From: Helicobacteraceae bacterium
GTDB lineage: Bacteria > Campylobacterota > Campylobacteria > Campylobacterales > Helicobacteraceae
Assembly (NCBI GenBank): GCA_029258405.1
Contig: JARHYY010000093.1
Span: 1-10,620 of the forward strand
Reading direction: 5' to 3'
DNA length: 10,620 bases
The notes below the pieces were generated by a model that was not told the origin of the DNA, ran no database searches, and saw only the letters and a list, made by a program, of their open reading frames with translations. Positions 1-4,807 of this stretch are shown here, piece by piece. Position numbers and translations under genes: made by a program. How positions within the stretch are numbered: position 1 is the stretch's first letter; each line of letters begins with the position of its first letter.

Positions 1-46
1 TTCTTTGTTTATCTGAATAGATAAAATGATTATTTAAAATTATGGC

Positions 47-77
47 AAGCTGTGTGCTCTGAAAGCTTGCACGGTTT
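47..77 (+). ncRNA. Possible group II intron domain V remnant
   Basis: The 31-nt sequence folds with a nine-pair lower stem (47-55 with 69-77). The AGC at 48-50 faces GTT at 74-76, so the G pairs with T as a wobble, which is the arrangement of the domain V catalytic triad. A two-base bulge (TT, 67-68) and a TGAAA apical segment follow the domain V plan. The canonical length is 34 nt; this copy appears to lack three bases on the 3' side of the upper stem. It is followed by GAGATAAGGGG, similar to the usual joining sequence, and by a possible helix with an A-containing bulge (91-115) that could be domain VI. No intron-encoded reverse transcriptase is in the window, so this is either the 3' end of an intron starting off the left edge, a relic, or a chance resemblance. 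Confidence 0.4.
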
Positions 78-120
78 GAGATAAGGGGAAAACTTGGAGA
101 TAACTTCAAAGGGTTAGGTA

Positions 121-285
121 TTGCTAACATATAACTTATTGCATAATGAGTTATATTATTCCTTTAAGATTTACTCTATTATTTAAATTTTTAGAATTAT
201 AGTGAGATTTAGTTTATTTTACTTAAACTCATTGTTTTATGCTTGTAAATATTTGTAGGGGAACAAGTTGGGCTTAGCTTATTGA
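121..285 (+). repeat. Dispersed structured repeat, copy A
   Basis: This stretch aligns with about 4522-4690 in the same orientation. The matching blocks are ACTTATTGCATA near the left end (135-146), a centre with TTATAG.GAGATTTA, and GAACAAGT near the right end (261-268), with small indels between them. The left end forms a palindrome at 129-156: 12 pairs, one of them G-T, around a GCAT loop. Overall identity is moderate by eye. Neither copy is coding and no terminal inverted repeats or target duplications are obvious, so it looks more like an old non-autonomous or RNA-type repeat than a recent insertion. Confidence 0.6.
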
Positions 286-336
286 AGCATAATATTAGCT
301 CTACTAAGTTTCACTATTTTATATTTTGTATGGGAT

Positions 337-371
337 AGTGCTTGTGTGGGGAGTCGCAGATAGCACTTTTG
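337..371 (+). terminator. Weak terminator-like hairpin
   Basis: AGTGCT (337-342) can pair with AGCACT (362-367), and the 3' arm runs directly into TTTT. The loop is 19 nt, long for an efficient intrinsic terminator, and the stem is only six pairs. A competing hairpin, CACTAT (312-317) with ATAGTG (335-340), uses the same AGTG bases. No gene is seen upstream on the plus strand within the window. Confidence 0.2.
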
Positions 372-453
372 ATTGTAAAAATTCTAATAGATAAGCTAAA
401 TGCTAGAAATATGAATGATAGCCTAGAAATGTTAAAAAAGTTTATTGAGTAAT

Positions 454-1008
454 TTATAGATGTAAAAAATTATTTATTATTTTTTTGCCCTTTTCTTGCA
501 AAATAGATTCTGGGTGAAATTGTATTCCATAGCAATCATATTTTTTTGCTTTCAATGCCATACATATTCCATTTGAACTAAAGGCAAGGCTATCACAATT
601 TCCAAGCTCATTGACATATAAAGAATGATAGAGGGCAACTTTTATATTCTGTTTCAAACCTAAAAAAAGAGGATTTTTTTTAAAGAGAATGTTTTGGGTT
701 TTTCCATGGCATGGGTTTTTAAGGGGAACAATCTGACCACCAAAAACATGGGCAATACATTGATGCCCCAAACATATTCCAAGTATTTTTTTGCTTGGGG
801 CAAAATATCTAATAGCCTCAAGACATACTAAAGCTCCAGAAGGATGCCCAGCCCCGGGAGAAATGATCAAATGTGTAAATTGATAATTTTGTATTGTTTG
901 TAATGAACAGTCATTTTTTAAAATTATTGGCTTTACACCAAGTTTTTTTAATAGGGCGACAATATTGTAGGTGAATGAATCATAATTATCTATCATAAGA
1001 ACATTCAT
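454..1008 (-). CDS. pabA: Aminodeoxychorismate synthase glutamine amidotransferase subunit (PabA/TrpG type)
   Basis: Class I glutamine amidotransferase that releases ammonia from glutamine for PabB, which uses it to aminate chorismate in the cytoplasm. The 184-aa protein starts with the family signature MIDNYDSFTYN, has the oxyanion-loop SPGAGHP, the nucleophile C79 in GICLGHQ, and the His-Glu pair (H165, E167) in FHPES; its length is usual for a stand-alone subunit. I chose ATG at 1008 because GAGGA (1014-1018) lies five bases upstream; a longer frame from TTG at 1020 would put the start beyond that site. The gene overlaps the end of pabC by 23 bp, so its ribosome binding site lies inside pabC and the two are probably translationally coupled. 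Such subunits can also serve anthranilate synthase (TrpG), but its place beside pabB and pabC points to 4-aminobenzoate. An A8 run occurs mid-gene (674-681). Confidence 0.93.
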   Translation of the reverse strand: MNVLMIDNYDSFTYNIVALLKKLGVKPIILKNDCSLQTIQNYQFTHLIISPGAGHPSGALVCLEAIRYFAPSKKILGICLGHQCIAHVFGGQIVPLKNPCHGKTQNILFKKNPLFLGLKQNIKVALYHSLYVNELGNCDSLAFSSNGICMALKAKKYDCYGIQFHPESILQEKGKKIINNFLHL

Positions 1009-1768
1009 TAGAATCCTCAATAAGTTCTACTTGCAATACACCTCGTACGGAATTAAAACAAAAAATTTTATCAACCATATATAAGTCATTGAGCATAATT
1101 ATACTTTCTTTACATAAACAATATCGCAGTAAAATTGAGCGTAAAGTACCCGCAAGCAAGCCGCAATTGCTATCTGGAGTTAATAATTGATTACCTCTTT
1201 GTATAATCACATTGCTTCTTGAGCCTTCTGTGATCTCACCATATTGGTTATAGTAAAGAATATCAAAAACTTTACAAGAGCTAATACAATAAGTAGCATA
1301 TTTATAATGTTTGCGTAATGTGGTTTTATGGAAAATAAATGGATTGATTTTAAGAGGCTTTTTTGCTAATTGAATCTTTGTATTTTGAATACCTAAATCA
1401 GGGAGATAGTTTATATGCAAGCTACCATCTGTTTGCATTTTTAATCGCACTATACCATCTAAACTGTCATTATTTATTGAAACACAAAAAAAGCGATGAA
1501 TATCATCAAGTTTGAATAAATGCCATAAATGGGGAAGCTTATAAAATGTTGCGGGTAAATTATGTGCAAAGAAATCGCTAAAATGTACATGATTGTTTTT
1601 AGGTGCATATTGATTAAGAGAGAGAAAATCCATAAGCATTTGTAATGTCTTTGTTTCAAAACCAAATTCTTTTGCACTCTTGAGCATACGATTTAAATGT
1701 TCTTGAAGTAAAAAAATTCTGCCTTGTTGCATTCTCATAGTTTCAAAAAGATCGTATTTTTTGCTCAT
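986..1768 (-). CDS. pabC: Aminodeoxychorismate lyase, class IV aminotransferase fold (PabC)
   Basis: PLP enzyme that removes pyruvate from 4-amino-4-deoxychorismate to give 4-aminobenzoate. The 260-aa protein has the fold-type IV pattern: an N-terminal LFETMRMQQGRIFLLQEHLNRM (residues 7-28), the likely PLP-binding lysine K148 in FHKTTLR, E181 in TEGSRSN, the TPDSNCGLLAGTLR loop (197-210) and FNSVRG near the C-terminus (238-243). Its ATG overlaps the pabB stop as ATGA (1765-1768) and only a weak AAAGACA-like site precedes it, so translation is probably coupled to pabB. In some related bacteria, including H. pylori as I recall, PabB and PabC are fused; here they are separate. A branched-chain or D-amino acid aminotransferase has the same fold, but the operon makes the lyase role much more likely. 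Confidence 0.88.
   Translation of the reverse strand: MSKKYDLFETMRMQQGRIFLLQEHLNRMLKSAKEFGFETKTLQMLMDFLSLNQYAPKNNHVHFSDFFAHNLPATFYKLPHLWHLFKLDDIHRFFCVSINNDSLDGIVRLKMQTDGSLHINYLPDLGIQNTKIQLAKKPLKINPFIFHKTTLRKHYKYATYCISSCKVFDILYYNQYGEITEGSRSNVIIQRGNQLLTPDSNCGLLAGTLRSILLRYCLCKESIIMLNDLYMVDKIFCFNSVRGVLQVELIEDSNECSYDR
1014..1018 (-). promoter_or_regulatory. Ribosome binding site deciding the pabA start
   Basis: GAGGA on the minus strand, five bases before the ATG at 1008 and inside the 3' end of pabC. It favours ATG at 1008 over the TTG four codons further out. Confidence 0.75.
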
Positions 1769-2898
1769 GATTTAATGTCTTTTATGTGTATTAAAAACGA
1801 CTTTTTAAGCTGGACTTCTTGATATTCTTCTTCAAGATTTGAATCCCATACTATACCACTCCCTACCCCATAACGATAAAAGCATTCATGCTTATGCTTG
1901 ATAAGAGTACGAATAGGAATGCTAAAAATCGCTTTCTTGTATGATAATACACCTATTGCACCGCAATATACCCCTCTTGTTCTTTGTTCTAGCTTTGCAA
2001 TAATTTCTATAGTTCTTATTTTTGGTGCACCAGTAATTGAACCAGAAGGAAGTAAGGCTGCAAATACTTCTTTTATTGTATAATTTTTTGGCAATTTTGC
2101 TGAAATATCAGAAACCATTTGATGTAATGTAGGATATGTATGCAAACAAAAAAGCTTATCAACCCTCACTTTTTGAGCTATTCTATTTAAATCATTGCGA
2201 AGCAAATCGACAATCATAACATTTTCGCTACGATTTTTCATATCATTAAAAAGATTGTGTTTATTTTGAGCATCTTGGGCTTTATTGCATCCACGAGCTG
2301 CTGTTCCTTTCATGGGTTGAACTCGTATAGCTCTATTTTTGATTTCAAAAAATAATTCAGGAGAAAAAGAAAGTATTTGCATAAAATCATTTTTTATATA
2401 GGCTTTATAGGGGGTGGTTTGTCGCTGTGCAAAGGTTATAAAAATATCAAGGGCTTTACATTGTTGCATTGCTTTAAAGTGGCTCTCTTGAGTAAAATTA
2501 ACTTGATAAGTATCTCCAGAATTGATAAATTTCTTAATCATTCTAAAGGCATGAGCATAATGCTCATAATCATCTTGTTTGTTTATTTCAGATAGCATAC
2601 AAGGATTTTTTATTGTATAGAAATCTTCAGAAATTTTTGTGCGATGCTTAAAGCATTCAAAATATAAAAAAGGGATATTTTGTTGCGATAGAATATCATT
2701 ATAAAGTTTTATAAGAGCGGGATTATTATATATTTGCATAATTACTCCCGCTTCATAAGAAATATACCCTACACAATAACCTTTTTTATATTGAATAAAG
2801 TCTTGCATTTCATCAAAAGATTTTAATATTTCTTGATAGTTCCAGGCAACTATCTTTTGAAAGCTCTTCGTATAAAGATACTTTCCATAAATTACCAT
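1765..2898 (-). CDS. pabB: Aminodeoxychorismate synthase component I (PabB)
   Basis: Chorismate-binding enzyme that makes 4-amino-4-deoxychorismate using ammonia from PabA. The 377-aa protein shows the family blocks in order: GDTYQVNFTQ (about 128-137), SPELFFEI (about 179-186), PMKGTAARG with lysine K197, RNDLNRIAQ, PSGSITGAPK (about 284-293) and GSGIVWDSNLEEEYQEV near the end. The lysine in PMKGT is the residue typical of PabB; anthranilate synthase TrpE has alanine there (PIAGT), which settles the assignment. The protein is shorter than E. coli PabB (about 450 aa), with a reduced N-terminal region. I chose ATG at 2898 because AAGGA lies five bases upstream; an adjacent ATG at 2901 would be only two bases away, and a TTG at 2940 has no support. 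It is the first gene of the pab operon. Confidence 0.92.
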   Translation of the reverse strand: MVIYGKYLYTKSFQKIVAWNYQEILKSFDEMQDFIQYKKGYCVGYISYEAGVIMQIYNNPALIKLYNDILSQQNIPFLYFECFKHRTKISEDFYTIKNPCMLSEINKQDDYEHYAHAFRMIKKFINSGDTYQVNFTQESHFKAMQQCKALDIFITFAQRQTTPYKAYIKNDFMQILSFSPELFFEIKNRAIRVQPMKGTAARGCNKAQDAQNKHNLFNDMKNRSENVMIVDLLRNDLNRIAQKVRVDKLFCLHTYPTLHQMVSDISAKLPKNYTIKEVFAALLPSGSITGAPKIRTIEIIAKLEQRTRGVYCGAIGVLSYKKAIFSIPIRTLIKHKHECFYRYGVGSGIVWDSNLEEEYQEVQLKKSFLIHIKDIKS

Positions 2899-2903
2899 CA
2901 TTA

Positions 2904-2908
2904 TCCTT
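2904..2908 (-). promoter_or_regulatory. Ribosome binding site deciding the pabB start
   Basis: AAGGA on the minus strand followed by TA and then two ATG codons in a row. Spacing is two bases to the first ATG (2901) and five to the second (2898), so the second is favoured. Confidence 0.7.
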
Positions 2909-2948
2909 ACATATAGAATTTTCTCTGTAAAGTAACTCAATAGTCTTG

Positions 2949-2954
2949 ATTATA
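2949..2954 (-). promoter_or_regulatory. Likely -10 box of the pab operon promoter
   Basis: Perfect TATAAT on the minus strand, preceded by ATTATG. Transcription would begin near 2942 and give a leader of about 44 nt before pabB. No conserved -35 is apparent, as is usual for sigma-70 promoters of this group. It is back to back with the promoter of the M23 gene, about 130 bp away. Confidence 0.5.
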
Positions 2955-3085
2955 CATAATATTATATTAAGAGCATATAATCCGCAGCATCATCAAATTT
3001 TAAAACCTATTAAAAACCATAAGCTTGCTTTTTATGTATGTTCTTTGTTTAACAAGTTTAAGGGTATAAATATTTATAAAAAAAT

Positions 3086-3093
3086 GCTATAAT
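3086..3093 (+). promoter_or_regulatory. Likely -10 box for the M23 peptidase gene
   Basis: TGCTATAAT contains a perfect TATAAT (3088-3093) with an extended -10 TG one base upstream. Transcription would start near 3100, leaving a leader of about ten bases that begins at the AAGGA ribosome binding site (3101-3105), five bases before the ATG. Confidence 0.55.
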
Positions 3094-3110
3094 CAAATAA
3101 AAGGATAAGC

Positions 3111-3920
3111 ATGCGTTTTTTTTATTTTTTGTTTTTTATATTATTTCAAATACTCTTTGCAGATAATACGAATATTATTCATAATGGGCAAACATTTATT
3201 GCTATTACTTCACAGAAAAAACCTGCTCCATTGAAGTTAGAGCATAAGACATTTCCATGGATTCCACACCCAACTAATAAAGAGCAAAAAATTGCCCTTG
3301 TATCCGTTCCTTACAAAACAAGTCTTAAAACATTTGCTCTAGGTAATGAAATTACGCTTAAAGTTATACAAGGAAACTACAAGCAAGAGCACATTAATGT
3401 AGATCCGGGCAAGGCAAAACCAAACAAAGAAAATCTCAAGCGAATTGCCAGAGAACGAGAGGAAGCAAACAAAATTTATAGTATCTATACCCAAAAGCGC
3501 TATTGGAATAGCCCTTTTATCTATCCACTAAACAGCACCATTACAAGTCCATATGGAGTAGCTCGTGTTTTTAACAAAGAAGTTAAAAGTTTTCATAGCG
3601 GTACAGATTTTAGGGCAGCTGTAGGCACACCAATTGCAGCAAGCAATGATGGCATTGTAGTCATTGCTAAAGATAGATTTTTATCAGGCAAAGGAGTGGT
3701 TATAGATCATGGAGAAAGTATTTTTAGCATGTATTATCATTGTGATGAACTTAAAGTTGTAGAAGGACAAAGGGTAAAAAAAGGAGAAATTATTGCATTA
3801 AGTGGACGAAGTGGGCGGGTGAGCGGGCCACACTTGCATTTTGGTTTTTTGGTTAATGGTGTTTTGGTTGATCCTTTAAATTTTATAGAAAATATAAATA
3901 AACTTATGGATTATAAATAA
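3111..3920 (+). CDS. Secreted M23-family (LytM-type) zinc endopeptidase
   Basis: Predicted murein endopeptidase that cuts peptide crosslinks in the periplasm. The 269-aa protein begins with a very hydrophobic, phenylalanine-rich signal peptide, with probable cleavage after residue 17 (LFA/DN). Residues about 20-130 form an N-terminal domain like that preceding the catalytic domain in secreted single M23 peptidases. The catalytic domain (about 135-260) keeps every key residue: H162 and D166 in HSGTD, H210 in YYH, and H241 and H243 in GPHLHFG; H162, D166 and H243 should bind zinc. In Helicobacter and Campylobacter several such enzymes shape the helical cell by trimming crosslinks; I cannot say which named one, if any, this matches. 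It is monocistronic in this window. A T8 run follows the second codon (3116-3123). Confidence 0.9.
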   Translation: MRFFYFLFFILFQILFADNTNIIHNGQTFIAITSQKKPAPLKLEHKTFPWIPHPTNKEQKIALVSVPYKTSLKTFALGNEITLKVIQGNYKQEHINVDPGKAKPNKENLKRIAREREEANKIYSIYTQKRYWNSPFIYPLNSTITSPYGVARVFNKEVKSFHSGTDFRAAVGTPIAASNDGIVVIAKDRFLSGKGVVIDHGESIFSMYYHCDELKVVEGQRVKKGEIIALSGRSGRVSGPHLHFGFLVNGVLVDPLNFIENINKLMDYK

Positions 3921-4117
3921 TATTTTATTATGAGCTTTGGCAATCCCTTGCCCTAGATTCTAATAAAGCCAGATGAGATATTCCCACTTTCTTATATATT
4001 AAATGCTCACAACAAGAGTGCATTTGAGTTGGGATAGAATATTCTATTTTGTAATATTTTCCTTATAACATTGTTTGATATATAAGCATATTAATATACT
4101 TATTTCAATTTACATTT

Positions 4118-4151
4118 GCTCTATTCGTTGCATTCGTGCAGGAAATAGAGC
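4118..4151 (+). other. Two-tier hairpin with TTCG loop
   Basis: GCTCTATT (4118-4125) pairs perfectly with AATAGAGC (4144-4151). Inside, TGCA-TTCG-TGCA makes a second four-pair stem with a TTCG loop. The 3' side is followed by TTTCATCTTGTTT, a poor U-tract, so it may act as a weak terminator for transcripts coming from the M23 gene or may be part of a longer RNA. Confidence 0.45.
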
Positions 4152-4170
4152 TTTCATCTTGTTTAAATAT

Positions 4171-4195
4171 TGCTATGCTTTTATGCGTCATAGCA
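4171..4195 (+). other. Seven-pair perfect hairpin
   Basis: TGCTATG (4171-4177) pairs with CATAGCA (4189-4195) around an 11-base loop. It lies 19 bases after the preceding hairpin. No T-run follows immediately. Confidence 0.4.
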
Positions 4196-4258
4196 GTTTA
4201 GCCTATTGCCTTTTTGTGCTTTTTATCTAATTTAAAAAGTAATTATATAAAAATCAAA

Positions 4259-4264
4259 TATAAT
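4259..4264 (+). promoter_or_regulatory. Possible promoter inside the spacer
   Basis: A perfect TATAAT box in an A/T-rich setting. Transcription would begin near 4271, exactly at the foot of the hairpin TTATAAGC/GCTTATAA (4272-4279 with 4288-4295), and would run through the 16-bp hairpin and repeat copy B. No protein gene with convincing coding potential follows, so any product would be a noncoding RNA or a very short peptide. Confidence 0.3.
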
Positions 4265-4394
4265 CAAATGCTTATAAGCAAGCTTTAGCTTATAACTACC
4301 TATAGAATTTACAGAAAAAAGATTTATCACATTTCTACAGGCATTTTTGGGAGGAAAAGAGATATTTTGCATGTTCTGCGAGGAAAGCAAATCA

Positions 4395-4445
4395 TATCAG
4401 ATATTCATCTCAAAGATTTAAGAGCTTTTAGATGAATATCTGATA
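4395..4445. repeat. Perfect 16-bp inverted repeat / strong hairpin
   Basis: The arm 4395-4410 (TATCAGATATTCATCT) is the exact reverse complement of 4430-4445. Inside the 19-base loop, AAAG (4412-4415) also pairs with CTTT (4425-4428) after one mismatch, giving 20 pairs in all. Outside, TGCGA (4377-4381) can pair with TCGCA (4448-4452) across unequal spacers. Sixteen perfect pairs are well beyond chance for a stretch this size. No T-run follows, so it is not a standard terminator in either direction. Confidence 0.75.
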
Positions 4446-4521
4446 GTTCGCATTATGCTTACTTATTTTAATAAGTACTTCGGTAAGCTCTCAACCGACT
4501 TCAGTATGCTTTATGCAACAA

Positions 4522-4690
4522 ATTCATAACATAACTTATTGCATAGTGGAGTATTAGAGAAATCCCTTCGGGTCGTTACTCCCTCATTTGAATTTTCGGA
4601 TTTATAGTTAGATTTAATTTTTATTTACTAAATCCCTCCATTTCATGCCCTTAGGCATTTATAGGCGAACAAGTCGCACTATTGCAAAAG
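4522..4690 (+). repeat. Dispersed structured repeat, copy B
   Basis: Same orientation as copy A at about 121-285. The best matches are ACTTATTGCATA near the left, TTATAG.TAGATTTA in the centre and GCGAACAAGT (4666-4675) on the right. This copy has clearer hairpins than copy A: GGAGTA (4548-4553) with TACTCC (4577-4582), enclosing CCC-TTC-GGG, and ATGCC (4645-4649) with GGCAT (4654-4658). In copy A the equivalent pairs are partly lost, which suggests decay there, while the ACTTATTGCATA region stays similar in both. Confidence 0.6.
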
Positions 4691-4807
4691 CTTTGTTTGG
4701 CGTTTTTCTTAGATTTAAACTTGGATATTGAGCCCTTATTGATTGTTTTACTAGTGGAATACTTTTTGAGCTCTATTTTTTCAGTTTCTCCATTTTTATA
4801 TGGTGTT

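Larger units (their letters stand above)
1..453. other. Gene-free region with structured elements
   Basis: I find no credible coding sequence here: all frames are broken often and no ribosome binding site precedes a useful start. The stretch holds a domain V-like motif (47-77), a 12-bp-stem palindrome (129-156), copy A of a repeat shared with about 4522-4690, and two mutually exclusive small hairpins between 312 and 367. It lies downstream of the pab operon. No good intrinsic terminator for that operon is visible; the T6 run just past the pabA stop on the minus strand has no stem in front of it. Confidence 0.6.
3921..4807. other. Long gene-free, hairpin-rich spacer
   Basis: No credible gene is visible over 887 bp between the M23 gene and the end of aepY, which is exceptional next to the tight coding elsewhere. 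Inverted repeats crowd it: 3934-3969 (nested GCTTT/AAAGC and GGCAA/TTGCC), 4001-4025, 4034-4047 (14-bp perfect palindrome), 4118-4151, 4171-4195, 4272-4295, 4395-4445, 4460-4477, 4548-4582 and 4645-4658. Two or three carry TTCG loops. Copy B of the dispersed repeat occupies the right part. One good TATAAT box (4259-4264) sits in the middle. No tRNA T-loop motif was found on inspection. Confidence 0.6.

Noticed and set aside
1474..2595. Several 60-70 codon frames inside pabC and pabB
   Set aside because: These are reading-frame shadows of confident genes, without ribosome binding sites or motifs.
3939..3952. GGCAA-TCCC-TTGCC hairpin just after the M23 gene as its terminator
   Set aside because: The stem is short and is followed by CTAGATTC instead of a T-run; it may contribute, but I cannot support a terminator call.
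3921..4807. CRISPR array or tRNA cluster in the long spacer
   Set aside because: The repeats are inverted and all different, with no regular direct repeat-spacer pattern, and no tRNA T-loop or anticodon-arm pattern was found.
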